Assembly: GCF_001426405.1 (NCBI RefSeq)
Contig: NZ_LMEP01000028.1
Coordinates: 62,001-126,000 of the forward strand
Direction of reading: 5' to 3'
Source of the DNA: Streptomyces sp. Root1304
Lineage (GTDB): Bacteria; Actinomycetota; Actinomycetes; Streptomycetales; Streptomycetaceae
Length of the DNA stretch: 64,000 nt
Positions 41,325 through 49,905 of the stretch are shown piece after piece (positions within the stretch are counted from its first letter, which is position 1; each line of letters begins with the position of its first letter). A program made the position numbers and the translations under genes. The notes under the pieces are model-generated. The model worked only from the letters and a program-made list of their open reading frames with translations, was not told the origin of the DNA and searched no databases.

Positions 41325-42062
41325 TTACTTTAGCCCACGCGCGCGCTGAGGCGAAATCCGGTATTCGGGGGGTCGCGGGGCGGGGCGGATGCGGTCCAGG
41401 GCGACGATCGCGAGGCCCAGCACGTAGAAGGCCGCGCCGAGGACGACCGCGTTGGTGAGGACGCCGGCGTAGCCGTGGGCGGTGACGTCGAGGAACGGGT
41501 ACGTGTAGCGGGTGGGCGCGTCCGGGGAGATCAGTTCGCCGCGTACCAGCGCGAAGGCGAAGTAGAGGCCCGGGGCCGCCAGCCACTGGGCGGCGTGCCG
41601 CCAGTGGAGCGCGCCGGGGGTCGTGAGGAGCAGGAAGTCGATCGCCGTGCCGATCGGGGTCACCGTGTGCAGCAGCTGGTTCGCGACCGCCTTCGCCCCG
41701 GTGAGGCGGGCGATCTCCGCCGCCTGGTCGAACCCGCTCGACGGGTTGTCGAGGACCAGGTGGAAGACCAGGCCGACGACCGTGACGCAGAGCAGCGCCC
41801 CGCCGGTCCACAGCGCCGGGAGCGGCGGGCGGCGGGTCCAGGCGCGGACCGCGCCGCCGCCGAGGACGGCCGCGACCAGGATGTTGGACCAGATCGTGAA
41901 GAAGCTCAGGACGACGAGGACGTCCCCGTACACGCACTCGATGACCAGGCCCGTGAGCGCGGCCAGGGCGATCAGGGCCCGGAACGCCGCCGCGTAGGGG
42001 CGGCGGCGCGCGGGGGGTATGACGGCGGAGGCCGGCACGGCCGCGGTGTGGGGCGTGAACAT
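41325..42062 (-). CDS. Pr6Pr-family integral membrane protein
   Basis: A 245-residue protein with six membrane segments (FRALIALAALTGLVIECVYG, LCVTVVGLVFHLVLDN, HAAQWLAAPGLYFAFALVRG, AFYVLGLAIVALDRI among them) and internal TIWSNILVA and YTYPFLDVTAHGY motifs of the Pr6Pr (FAR-17a-like) family. Function unknown. GGTGGGGG precedes ATG 42062. Its 3' end overlaps the tRNA promoter. Confidence 0.85.
   Translation of the reverse strand: MFTPHTAAVPASAVIPPARRRPYAAAFRALIALAALTGLVIECVYGDVLVVLSFFTIWSNILVAAVLGGGAVRAWTRRPPLPALWTGGALLCVTVVGLVFHLVLDNPSSGFDQAAEIARLTGAKAVANQLLHTVTPIGTAIDFLLLTTPGALHWRHAAQWLAAPGLYFAFALVRGELISPDAPTRYTYPFLDVTAHGYAGVLTNAVVLGAAFYVLGLAIVALDRIRPAPRPPEYRISPQRARGLK
41327..41355 (-). 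promoter_or_regulatory. promoter of the tRNA-Pro gene
   Basis: On the minus strand TTCGCC (41355-41350) and TAAAGT (41332-41327) are 17 bases apart, about 41 bases upstream of the mature tRNA. It lies within the last codons of the upstream membrane-protein gene. Confidence 0.5.
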
Positions 42063-42079
42063 GCCCCCACCGTAGGTGC

Positions 42080-43018
42080 TCAGGCGCGCGCCGTCAGGGT
42101 GAGCAGCGTGACCTCGGGCGGGCAGGCGAAGCGCACCGGGGTGTAGCGGTTGGTGCCGCAGCCCGCCGAGACGTGGAGGTAGGAGGTGCGGTCGCCCACC
42201 GTGTGCGTGGAGAGGCCCTTCACCCGGTCCGTGTCCAGGTCGCAGTTGGTGACGAGCGCCCCGTAGAAGGGGATGCACAGCTGCCCGCCGTGGGTGTGTC
42301 CGGCGAGGATCAGCTCGTACCCGTCGGTCGTGAACGCGTCGAGCGACCGCAGGTACGGGGCGTGGACCACGCCCACCGTGAAGTCCGCCCCGGCGTCGGG
42401 GCCGCCGGCCACCCGGTCGTACCGGTCCCGCTTGATGTGCGGGTCGTCGAGGCCGGTGAACGCCAGGTCCGCCTGCGGCAGCTTGAGCCGGCCGCGGGTG
42501 TTGGTGAGGTTCACCCAGCCCGCCGCGTCGAAGGCGTCCCGCATGCCCTCCCACGGGTTGTGGACGGCGCCGACGACGGGCTTGTTGCCGTTGAGGCCGT
42601 GCCGGCCCTGCACCTTCTCCTTGAGATAGCGGGCGGGGTTGCGCGGCGTGGGCCCGTAGTAGTCGTTGGAGCCGAAGACGTACACGCCCGGGAACTCCAT
42701 CAGCGGCCCGAGCGCGTCGAGCACCTCCGGCACCGCCTCCGTGTCGGAGAGATTGTCCCCGGTGTTGACGACGAGGTCGGGGCGCAGCCCCGCGAGGGAC
42801 TGGAGCCAGGCCCGCTTCTTGCGCTGACCGCTCACCATGTGGATGTCGGAGACCTGGAGGATCCGCAGGTCGCTCATGCCCGGCGGGAGCACCGGGACGG
42901 TCACGCGGCGGAGCCGGAACGAGCGGGCCTCGAAGCCCGCCGCGTAGACGATTCCGGCGGCGGCCGTCGCCGTGAGGCCTGCCGTGATCTTCAGGGGGAT
43001 GCCGTACCGTGCGCGCAT
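42080..43018 (-). CDS. calcineurin-like metallophosphoesterase
   Basis: A 312-residue protein with an N-terminal membrane-insertion stretch (IPLKITAGLTATAAAGIVYA) followed by a two-metal phosphoesterase domain: QVSDIHMV (DxH), VVNTGDNLSD (GDN), a GSNDYYG in place of the usual GNHE, VVHAPY, and LAGHTHGGQLC. The family acts on peptides, lipids or nucleotides; substrate unknown. ATG 43018 is used because the hydrophobic start follows it. Confidence 0.88.
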   Translation of the reverse strand: MRARYGIPLKITAGLTATAAAGIVYAAGFEARSFRLRRVTVPVLPPGMSDLRILQVSDIHMVSGQRKKRAWLQSLAGLRPDLVVNTGDNLSDTEAVPEVLDALGPLMEFPGVYVFGSNDYYGPTPRNPARYLKEKVQGRHGLNGNKPVVGAVHNPWEGMRDAFDAAGWVNLTNTRGRLKLPQADLAFTGLDDPHIKRDRYDRVAGGPDAGADFTVGVVHAPYLRSLDAFTTDGYELILAGHTHGGQLCIPFYGALVTNCDLDTDRVKGLSTHTVGDRTSYLHVSAGCGTNRYTPVRFACPPEVTLLTLTARA

Positions 43019-43092
43019 CCCCCCATCGTCGCAGACCCGGTGGGCGTAAATGCGCGGGCGGGTGGGGCGGGGCACCTGCCACACTTGACCCC

Positions 43093-43557
43093 ATGACCAC
43101 GCTCAAGGAGAAGCTCAAGGCCGACCTCAACGTCGCGATCAGAGAGCGCGACGAACTGCGCTCCTCGACTCTGCGGCTGACCATCACCGCGATCACCAAG
43201 GAGGAGGTCGCGGGCAAGACGAAGCGCGAACTCTCCGACGACGAGGTGCAGAAGGTGATCGCCAAGGAGGCGAAGAAGCGCCGCGAGGCCGCGGAGGCCT
43301 TCGCGCAGGGCGGTCGCCACGAGTCGGCCGAGCGGGAGAAGGCGGAGGGCGTCCTCCTCGACGCGTACCTGCCGAAGCAGCTCGGTGACGAGGAGCTCGA
43401 CGGGATCGTCGCGGCGGCCGTCGCCGAGGCGAAGGCGGCGGGCGCCGAGGGGCCGCGTGCCATGGGCGCCGTCATGAAGATCGTGAACCCGCAGGTGGCC
43501 GGCCGGGCCGACGGCGGGCGGGTCGCCGCCTCCGTGAAGAAGCTGCTCGCGGGCTGA
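43093..43557 (+). CDS. GatB/YqeY-domain protein
   Basis: A 154-residue YqeY-like protein (LKEKLKADLNVAIRERDELR, LSDDEVQKVIAKEAKKRREA, LDAYLPKQLGDEELDGIV). The family resembles the C-terminal tRNA-binding domain of GatB; its role is not settled. The gene is divergent from the phosphoesterase, with which it overlaps only through unrelated frames. Confidence 0.9.
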   Translation: MTTLKEKLKADLNVAIRERDELRSSTLRLTITAITKEEVAGKTKRELSDDEVQKVIAKEAKKRREAAEAFAQGGRHESAEREKAEGVLLDAYLPKQLGDEELDGIVAAAVAEAKAAGAEGPRAMGAVMKIVNPQVAGRADGGRVAASVKKLLAG

Positions 43558-43575
43558 GCCCCACGAGCCGCGTGA

Positions 43576-43618
43576 ACGAGGAAGGGCGCCCCACTCCGAG
43601 TGGGGCGCCCTTCCTCGT
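43576..43618. terminator. bidirectional terminator between yqeY and PBP1A genes
   Basis: A perfect 20-bp inverted repeat (43576-43595 with 43599-43618) and a 3-base loop, in the gap between two converging genes. It is one of the strongest hairpins in the window. Confidence 0.9.
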
Positions 43619-43650
43619 ACGTCCACGTGTCCGTGTCCGTGCCTACCGGG

Positions 43651-45882
43651 TCAGCGGTTCCCGCCGCGGCCCTTGTTGTTCCCGTCACCGAACAGGTCCG
43701 GCGGGAGCGTGATCCCGGGGAACGTCGGCGGCTTGGTGTCGCCCGGCTTGGCGTCGCCCGGCTTCCGGGGCTTGTTCGGGCCCTCGTCGCCCTCCGGCGC
43801 CTTGGGCTTCTCGGCCCGCGGTACGGAGATGGCGGCGAAGCTCGGCGTCTGGGAGGCGTCCAGCGCGCCCGTCATCGCGATCTTCCAGATCGGGCCCGGG
43901 AGGCAACCGCCACAGACCTTCTCGTAGTACTCGCCGCCGATGGTGATGTCGTACATCTCGTCGCGCTTGCCGACGTCGTCGCCGACCCAGACGGCGGTGG
44001 ACAGGTTCGGCGTGTAGCCGACGAACCAGGCGTCCTTGCGGCCCTCGGTGGTACCGGTCTTGCCCGCGTTGTCCCGGTCGCTCAGACCGGCCCGCGTACC
44101 GGTGCCGTCCTCGATCACGCCCTTCAGCATCTGGTTGATGGTGTCGGCGGTGCGCTCGCTCATGGCCCGCGTGCACTTGGTGTCCGGCACGTTCAGCTTG
44201 TCGCCGTTGGCGGCGCGGACGGACTCGATGACGACCGGGGTGCAGTAGATGCCGCGGTTGGCGAAGGTGGCGTAGACGGAGGCCATGTCGAGCGGGGTGC
44301 TCTCGAGGCTGCCGAGGGTGGCCGACGGGCTCTGCTTGATGGGCTTGCCCAGCTCGCGCTCGTAGCCGACCTTCTTCGCCATCGTCAGCGTCTCGCAGAG
44401 GCCGGCCATCTGCTCCAGCTTGGCGAAGTACGTGTTGATGGACTTGCCGAGGGCGCTCGTCATGTCATAGAGCCCCTTCTCGGATTCGAGCTCGTTCTGG
44501 ACGGGCCAGTCGAGGTTTCCGGCCGGCCGGCCGTCGCAGCGGGTGAAGTCGCTCTCCGCCATGGTGATCTTCGTCGGGGTGTCGAAGCTCTGCGCCGGGC
44601 TCAGCCCCTTCTCCAGGGCGGCGGCGGCCGTGATCGGCTTGAAGGTCGAGCCGACCGGGAAGCCGTACGTCGTGCCGCCCATCCGGCTGCCGACGGCGAG
44701 GTTCAGCGTCGTCTGGTGCTGCTTCTGGTCCAGGCCGTACGGGCGGGACTGTCCCATCGAGAGGATCTTGCCGCTACCGGGCTGGACCTGGACGACGGCG
44801 GTCGCGACCCCGTCGTCCTTGTTGACCTTGGCCACGGCGGCCTCGTTCGCCGCCGCCTGCGCCTTCGGGGAGAGCGTGGTCTTGATGGTGAGACCGCCCA
44901 GGTTCCACAGCTTCTGCCGCTCCTCGGCCGTCTTCCCGAAGACCGGGTCGCTGAGGATCGTCTTGCGGACGTAGTCGCAGAAGAAGCCGGAGCCGTCGAC
45001 GGCGGTGATGCAGCCGTTCTTCGGGGTCTTCACCTTCAGCTTGAGCGGCGTCGCCTTCGCCTTGTCCGCCTCGGCCTGGCTGATGTCCTTCACGTCGGCC
45101 ATCCGCTGGAGGACGACGTTGCGGCGCTTGGTCGCTTCCTGGAGGTCGTTGACCGGGTCGTAGCGGCTCGGCGACTGGACGAGGCCGGCCATCATCGCCG
45201 ACTCGCCCAGGGTCAGATCGGCGGCGTGCTTCGAGAAGTACCGCTGCGAGGCGGCCTCGATGCCGTACGCCTGCTGCCCGAAGAACGTGATGTTGAGGTA
45301 GTTCTCCAGGATCTTCTTCTTGCCCAGCTCCTCCTCGACCTGGATCGCGAACTTCAGCTCGCGGACCTTGCGGCCGATGGTCTGCTGGGTGGCCTGCGCG
45401 ACCTTCTCGGGGTCGTCACCGGCCTCCTCGACGAAGACGTTCTTCACGTACTGCTGGGTCAGTGTGGACGCACCCTGCGCGACGCCGCCGGACTGCGCGT
45501 TGCGGTTGATCGCGCGCAGCACGCCCTTGAGGTCGATCGCCCCGTGCTCGTAGAAGCGGCCGTCCTCGATCGCGACGATCGCCTTCTGCATGTACGGCGA
45601 GATCTTGTCCAGCGGGACGACCTTGCGGTCGCGCGAGTACACCGTGGCGATCAGACCGCCCTCGGAGTCGAGGATGCTGGTGCGCTGACTCAACGGAGGG
45701 GTCTTCAGATTCGAGGGGATCTCGTCGAACCCCTCGACCGTGCCCTTCGCGGCCAGCCCGAGTGCACCGGCCGCGGGCAGGGCGATGCCCGCCAGTACGG
45801 CTCCCGCGAGCACACTGACACCGAGGAACTTGGCGGCCTGCTGGGTCCCGGTCAGACCACCGCCCGAGCGCTTCTTTGCCAT
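43651..45882 (-). CDS. class A penicillin-binding protein (PBP1A/PonA type)
   Basis: A 743-residue bifunctional murein synthase. Residues 17-45 are the membrane anchor. The GT51 domain (about 65-260) has EDGRFYEHGA, GASTLTQQYVKN and RKVRELKFAI. The transpeptidase domain (about 370-640) has the active Ser in GSTFKP, S-I-N in KSINTYF, and KTGTT. The C-terminal tail is Pro/Lys/Gly-rich. It is divergent from wblA with a 416-base gap, as at M. tuberculosis ponA2-whiB4. Confidence 0.95.
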   Translation of the reverse strand: MAKKRSGGGLTGTQQAAKFLGVSVLAGAVLAGIALPAAGALGLAAKGTVEGFDEIPSNLKTPPLSQRTSILDSEGGLIATVYSRDRKVVPLDKISPYMQKAIVAIEDGRFYEHGAIDLKGVLRAINRNAQSGGVAQGASTLTQQYVKNVFVEEAGDDPEKVAQATQQTIGRKVRELKFAIQVEEELGKKKILENYLNITFFGQQAYGIEAASQRYFSKHAADLTLGESAMMAGLVQSPSRYDPVNDLQEATKRRNVVLQRMADVKDISQAEADKAKATPLKLKVKTPKNGCITAVDGSGFFCDYVRKTILSDPVFGKTAEERQKLWNLGGLTIKTTLSPKAQAAANEAAVAKVNKDDGVATAVVQVQPGSGKILSMGQSRPYGLDQKQHQTTLNLAVGSRMGGTTYGFPVGSTFKPITAAAALEKGLSPAQSFDTPTKITMAESDFTRCDGRPAGNLDWPVQNELESEKGLYDMTSALGKSINTYFAKLEQMAGLCETLTMAKKVGYERELGKPIKQSPSATLGSLESTPLDMASVYATFANRGIYCTPVVIESVRAANGDKLNVPDTKCTRAMSERTADTINQMLKGVIEDGTGTRAGLSDRDNAGKTGTTEGRKDAWFVGYTPNLSTAVWVGDDVGKRDEMYDITIGGEYYEKVCGGCLPGPIWKIAMTGALDASQTPSFAAISVPRAEKPKAPEGDEGPNKPRKPGDAKPGDTKPPTFPGITLPPDLFGDGNNKGRGGNR

Positions 45883-45946
45883 GGGGGCAGCCTACGTTCT
45901 CATTCGCCGGACACGCGTATATGCCTTGGCCTAAGCTGCTCCCAAC

Positions 45947-46193
45947 TGTCACAGCAGTGCGGTCTGGCATCAAGACCCGGGTGTGACATCGGCATGAATT
46001 CCCATGACCCCGAAGCATGGGGACCTCGTGTCCGATTCCGGCTCATGCGTCACACGGCGCCCCTTGTGGGCCCGTTGGATAAGGGCATGTCCAAGGGATA
46101 TGTCCGCTATCACACGCATGTCCTTCGATCACTCCCCTGGGTGATCTGACGCGCACACATAGTCCGTTCGGGCCATCCAAGATTGGGCCCGAA
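45947..46193. promoter_or_regulatory. palindromic region upstream of wblA
   Basis: The 416-base gap between the PBP gene and wblA holds an inverted repeat TGTCACA (45947-45953)/TGTGACA (45982-45988) enclosing a nested GGTCT/AGACC (45961-45965/45973-45977), and a separate TTCGGGCC/GGCCCGAA hairpin (46167-46174/46186-46193). No ORF is supported here. A long, structured leader is consistent with wblA being under several regulators. Confidence 0.5.
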
Positions 46194-46298
46194 GGGGGTG
46201 TTGCGCTGTGCCCACCTTCCGTAACGTCCCAACTGGCAGCGGTGAATATGCCGCTGTCGCCGTGGGGGAGCCTCGATTCGGGAGAGGACGGCGCCGGT

Positions 46299-46643
46299 AT
46301 GGGCTGGGTAGCTGACTGGAGTGCGCAGGCGGCCTGCCGCACTACCGATCCGGATGAACTTTTCGTGCAGGGAGCGGCACAGAACAGGGCAAAGGCGGTG
46401 TGCACCGGATGTCCGGTGCGGACCGAGTGCCTGGCCGACGCCCTCGACAACCGGGTGGAGTTCGGTGTGTGGGGCGGCATGACGGAGCGCGAGCGCCGTG
46501 CGCTGCTGCGACGGAGGCCGACGGTCACCTCGTGGCGCCGGCTCCTGGAGACCGCGCGCACCGAGTACGAGCGCGGAGCGGGCCTGCTGCCCGTGGCCAT
46601 GGAGGACGACGCGACGTACGAGGCGTACGCCGCGGTGGGTTAG
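46299..46643 (+). CDS. wblA: WhiB-family regulator WblA
   Basis: A 114-residue WhiB-like protein. The [4Fe-4S] cysteines are C13, C35, C38 and C44 (VCTGCPVRTEC), followed by FGVWGGMTERERRALLRRR, the G[VI]WGG turn and basic patch. The start MGWVADWSAQAACRTTDPDE matches S. coelicolor WblA from memory. WblA represses antibiotic production and early development. ATG 46299 follows GGGAGAGGA by about 10 bases. The 3' end overlaps by three bases the convergent ArsA-like gene. Confidence 0.94.
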   Translation: MGWVADWSAQAACRTTDPDELFVQGAAQNRAKAVCTGCPVRTECLADALDNRVEFGVWGGMTERERRALLRRRPTVTSWRRLLETARTEYERGAGLLPVAMEDDATYEAYAAVG

Positions 46644-48109
46644 ACCCGGTCGGGGGTCCGATCGGGGACCCTTCGGTCCGAGGGAGTCCGTCCGCTCGTG
46701 AGACGGTCACCGATGGCCCGCAGCCCGGCGAGGTCGTGCACATCGCCGGGCAGGGCCGCCACCTCGGTCACCGCCACCTCGGGGTGGAGCGCGGTGAAGC
46801 GGTCGCGCGTGCGCCGCTCACGCGTGAGCACCCGCATGCGCTCGGCATGCAGGCGGAGGAGTCCGGCCGTGAGACGGCGCACGTCGGTGTCCACGTCGGC
46901 AGACGCGCGCGCGTCCGTGTCGGTGTCAGCGTCGTCGGTGGCCGCGTCCGCGGGGGGATCGACGTGGGTGTCCACGTCGGTGTACGCGGTCGCGTCCGTG
47001 TCTGTTTCCTGTGCCGGTTCGGCTGTGGGGGCAGCCTCGGATACGGAATGTGCGGCGGCGGTGGCGAGTTCGGACGGCTCGGGGTCGGTGGCCGGGGAGC
47101 CACTCCGTCGAGTCTGCCCGTCCTCCTGATCCACAATGCGCCCCTCCTCAAGATTTTCCGCGGCCGCCCGGGCCCGCTCGGCCGACAGCCGGACGGCGCC
47201 GCTGCCGTGCACGCGGTTGAGGACGAGACCGGCCAGCGGCATGTCCTCGGCGGCCAGCCGCTCCACGAAGTACGCCGCCTCGCGCAGTGCGTCCCGCTCC
47301 GGCGTGGCGACCACGAGGAAGGCCGTGCCCGGGGCCTGGAGCAGCTTGTACGTGGCGTCGGCGCGGGTCCGGAAGCCGCCGAACATCGTGTCCATCGCCG
47401 CGACGAACGTCTGCACGTCCTTGAGGAACTGACCCCCCAGCAGCTTTCCGAGGGTCCCCGTCATCATCGACATGCCGACGTTGAGGAACTTCATCCCGGC
47501 CCGGCCGCCCACCTTCGCGGGGGCCATGAGCAGCTTGATGAACTTCCCGTCGAGGAAGGACCCCAGCCGCTTCGGCGCGTCCAGGAAGTCCAGCGCGGAC
47601 CGGGACGGCGGGGTGTCCACGACGATCAGGTCCCACTCGTCGCGGGCCCGCAGCTGGCCCAGCTTCTCCATCGCCATGTACTCCTGCGTACCGGCGAATC
47701 CGGCCGACAGGGACTGGTAGAAGGGGTTCTCCAGGATCGCCCGCGCCCGCTCGGGATCCGCGTGCGCCTCGACGATCTCGTCGAAGGTCCGCTTCATGTC
47801 CAGCATCATGGCGTGCAGTTCGCCGCCGTCCGAGCCCTTGATGCCCTCCACCTTGCGCGGGGTGTTGTCGAGGGAGTCGATGCCCATCGACTGGGCGAGG
47901 CGACGGGCCGGGTCGATGGTGAGGACGACGACCCGCCGGCCGCGCTCGGCCGCCCGCACGCCGAGCGCCGCCGCCGTGGTCGTCTTGCCGACCCCGCCGG
48001 CGCCGCAGCAGACGACGATGCGGGTGCCCGGGTCGTCGATCAGCGGGTCGAGCTCCAGGACGGGGACGGCGTCGAGCCCCTCCCCGGTGCCGGCGGCCTT
48101 CTCCGTCAC
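46640..48109 (-). CDS. ArsA/GET3-like ATPase B (atypical P-loop)
   Basis: A 489-residue ATPase. The P-loop reads CCGAGGVGKTTTAAALG (residues 34-50); the signature lysine of KGGxGKT is replaced by Ala. The body holds DTPPSRSALDFLDAP and the switch-like LDPLIDD start. An Asp/Thr/Ala-rich stretch of about 90 residues (about 322-412, e.g. DTDATAYTDVDTHVDP) interrupts the C-terminal half. It overlaps the upstream partner gene by ATGA (48106-48109). Homologs BagA/BagB in mycobacteria (Rv3679-Rv3680) form a complex; transport of arsenite is not implied. Confidence 0.85.
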   Translation of the reverse strand: MTEKAAGTGEGLDAVPVLELDPLIDDPGTRIVVCCGAGGVGKTTTAAALGVRAAERGRRVVVLTIDPARRLAQSMGIDSLDNTPRKVEGIKGSDGGELHAMMLDMKRTFDEIVEAHADPERARAILENPFYQSLSAGFAGTQEYMAMEKLGQLRARDEWDLIVVDTPPSRSALDFLDAPKRLGSFLDGKFIKLLMAPAKVGGRAGMKFLNVGMSMMTGTLGKLLGGQFLKDVQTFVAAMDTMFGGFRTRADATYKLLQAPGTAFLVVATPERDALREAAYFVERLAAEDMPLAGLVLNRVHGSGAVRLSAERARAAAENLEEGRIVDQEDGQTRRSGSPATDPEPSELATAAAHSVSEAAPTAEPAQETDTDATAYTDVDTHVDPPADAATDDADTDTDARASADVDTDVRRLTAGLLRLHAERMRVLTRERRTRDRFTALHPEVAVTEVAALPGDVHDLAGLRAIGDRLTSGRTPSDRRVPDRTPDRV

Positions 48110-49068
48110 GCGCCCACCCCTTGCTTCCGCAGTTCCTTCGCCAGCCGGTAGAGCCCCGCGATGTCCGCCCCGTCCCCCAGGAAGGGGAGCTCGTACGAGG
48201 GGACGCCGAGGTCGTCGAGGACCGCGCGCTGCGTCCGCTCCAGCTCCACCCGCCGGGCGTGCCCGGCCGCCTCGTCGAGGAGCGGCTCGACCAGCGTGGT
48301 GCCGTCGGCGACCCCCGCGGCGACCAGGGTGCGCGCGACGGCGTCCCGGTGGTCGCCGGAGGCGGCCCGTACCGCCGCCTCGTCGAGAACGTGCGGGCGG
48401 ACCATGTTCACCACGACCCGGCCCACCGGCAGTTCGGCGGCCCGGAGCTCCGCGATGCCGTCCGCGGTCTCCTGGACCGGCATCTCCTCCAGCAGGGTCA
48501 CCAGGTGCACGGCCGTCTCGGGGGACTTGAGAACCCGCATGACGGCCTGCGCCTGGTTGTGTATCGGGCCGATCCTGGCCAGCCCCGCGACCTCGTCGTT
48601 GACGTTGAGGAAGCGGGTGATGCGGCCGGTGGGCGGCGCGTCCATCACCACGTGGTCGTAGGTGTGCCCGCCGTGCTTCTCGCGCCGCCTGACCGCCTCG
48701 CAGGCCTTGCCGGTCAGCAGGACGTCCCGTACGCCCGGCGCTATCGTCGTCGCGAAGTCGATCGCGCCGAGTTTCTTCAGGGCCCGCCCCGCACCGCCCA
48801 GTTTGTAGAACATCTGGAGGTAGTCGAGGAGCGCGCGCTCGGCGTCGATGGCCAGCGCGTACACCTCGCCGCCGCCCGGGGCGACGGCGATCTTGCGCTC
48901 CTCGTACGGAAGGGATTCCGTCTCGAAGAGCTGTGCGATGCCCTGTCTGCCTTCGACCTCGACGAGGAGGGTCCGCTTCCCCTCCGTCGCGAGGGCGAGG
49001 GCGAGGGCGGCGGCGACCGTCGTCTTACCGGTACCGCCCTTGCCGCTGACGACCTGGAGCCTGCTCAC
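48106..49068 (-). CDS. ArsA/GET3-like ATPase A
   Basis: A 320-residue deviant-Walker ATPase: SRLQVVSGKGGTGKTTVAAALALALATEG (signature Lys kept), VVMDAPPTGRITRFL (switch II), and a C-terminal domain with VNMVRPHVL. No GET3 zinc CxxC or ArsA cysteines are seen. GTG 49068 (MSRLQVV) is used; the frame is open to 49086. It is translated just before, and coupled to, the partner ATPase, suggesting a heterodimer with one active and one modified site. Confidence 0.88.
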   Translation of the reverse strand: MSRLQVVSGKGGTGKTTVAAALALALATEGKRTLLVEVEGRQGIAQLFETESLPYEERKIAVAPGGGEVYALAIDAERALLDYLQMFYKLGGAGRALKKLGAIDFATTIAPGVRDVLLTGKACEAVRRREKHGGHTYDHVVMDAPPTGRITRFLNVNDEVAGLARIGPIHNQAQAVMRVLKSPETAVHLVTLLEEMPVQETADGIAELRAAELPVGRVVVNMVRPHVLDEAAVRAASGDHRDAVARTLVAAGVADGTTLVEPLLDEAAGHARRVELERTQRAVLDDLGVPSYELPFLGDGADIAGLYRLAKELRKQGVGA

Positions 49069-49190
49069 GTTGTCGAGCCTAACCACTGGCGGCCGCGCCC
49101 AATCAGGAGGCCGCCCCGGAGAAGGTCCCTAGGGGAGGCTTCGGGGGCCGCCTCGGGGGGCCGCCCGTCGTCAGCGGATACAGTCGGCCC

Positions 49191-49349
49191 ATGACCAAGT
49201 GGGAGTACGTCACGGTGCCGCTTCTGGTGCACGCGACCAAGCAGATTCTGGACACCTGGGGCGAGGACGGCTGGGAGCTCGTCCAGGTCGTGCCCGGGCC
49301 GAACAACCCCGAGCAGCTCGTGGCCTACCTGAAGCGGGCCAAGTCGTGA
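49191..49349 (+). CDS. DUF4177-family small protein
   Basis: A 52-residue protein (MTKWEYVTVPLLVHATKQIL, ending WGEDGWELVQVVPGPNN). The WGEDGWELV core is the DUF4177 signature. Function unknown. It overlaps the RidA gene by GTGA (49346-49349) and is divergent from the ArsA-like pair. Confidence 0.85.
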   Translation: MTKWEYVTVPLLVHATKQILDTWGEDGWELVQVVPGPNNPEQLVAYLKRAKS

Positions 49350-49816
49350 GCGGGGCCGTCGAGGCGAAGCTCGCCGAGCTCGGCCTGACCCTGCCGGCGG
49401 TCGTGCCGCCGCTGGCCGCGTACCAGCCGGCCGTGCAGTCGGGCGTGTACGTCTACACCTCGGGCCAGCTCCCGATGGTGGGCGGCGAGCTCCAGCTGAC
49501 CGGCAAGGTCGGTGCCGAGGTCACCGCCGAGGAGGCCAAGCAGCTCGCGGCCACCTGCGCGCTGAACGCGCTGGCGGCCGTGAAGTCGGTCGCCGGTGAC
49601 CTGGACCGGATCAAGCGGGTCGTGAAGGTCGTCGGCTTCGTCGCCTCCGCCCCCGACTTCACCGGCCAGCCGGGCGTCATCAACGGCGCCAGCGAGCTGC
49701 TCGGCGCGGTCCTCGGCGACAAGGGCGTGCACGCGCGCAGCGCCGTCGGCGTGGCCGTGCTGCCGCTCGACGCGCCGGTCGAGGTCGAGGTCCAGGTGGA
49801 GCTGGTCGAGGCCTGA
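49346..49816 (+). CDS. RidA/YjgF-family protein
   Basis: A 156-residue RidA-like protein (VYVYTSGQLPMVGGELQLTGKVG, IKRVVKVVGFVASAPDF, HARSAVGVAVLPLDAPVEVE). RidA deaminates reactive enamine/imine intermediates, with an active-site Arg (HARSAV). The start GTG overlaps DUF4177. As an actinobacterial subgroup near crp it parallels Rv3678c. It is followed by a terminator. Confidence 0.9.
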   Translation: MSGAVEAKLAELGLTLPAVVPPLAAYQPAVQSGVYVYTSGQLPMVGGELQLTGKVGAEVTAEEAKQLAATCALNALAAVKSVAGDLDRIKRVVKVVGFVASAPDFTGQPGVINGASELLGAVLGDKGVHARSAVGVAVLPLDAPVEVEVQVELVEA

Positions 49817-49837
49817 CCGCCGAACCCGTACGACAGG

Positions 49838-49870
49838 GAGCCGGTTTTCCACAGCCTGGGAAACCGGCTC
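49838..49870 (+). terminator. terminator after the RidA gene
   Basis: GAGCCGGTTT (49838-49847) pairs with AAACCGGCTC (49861-49870). The loop contains TTTTCCACA (49845-49853), a DnaA-box-like 9-mer, probably coincidental. Confidence 0.65.
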
Positions 49871-49905
49871 TCGTGCATTCGGATGCTTGCGCATAGCATC
49901 CGGCC

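Noticed and set aside
46640..49068. Arsenite pump ATPase or GET3
   Set aside because: The proteins lack ArsA cysteines and the GET3 CxxC, and no membrane partner is nearby; they match the actinobacterial BagA/BagB type.
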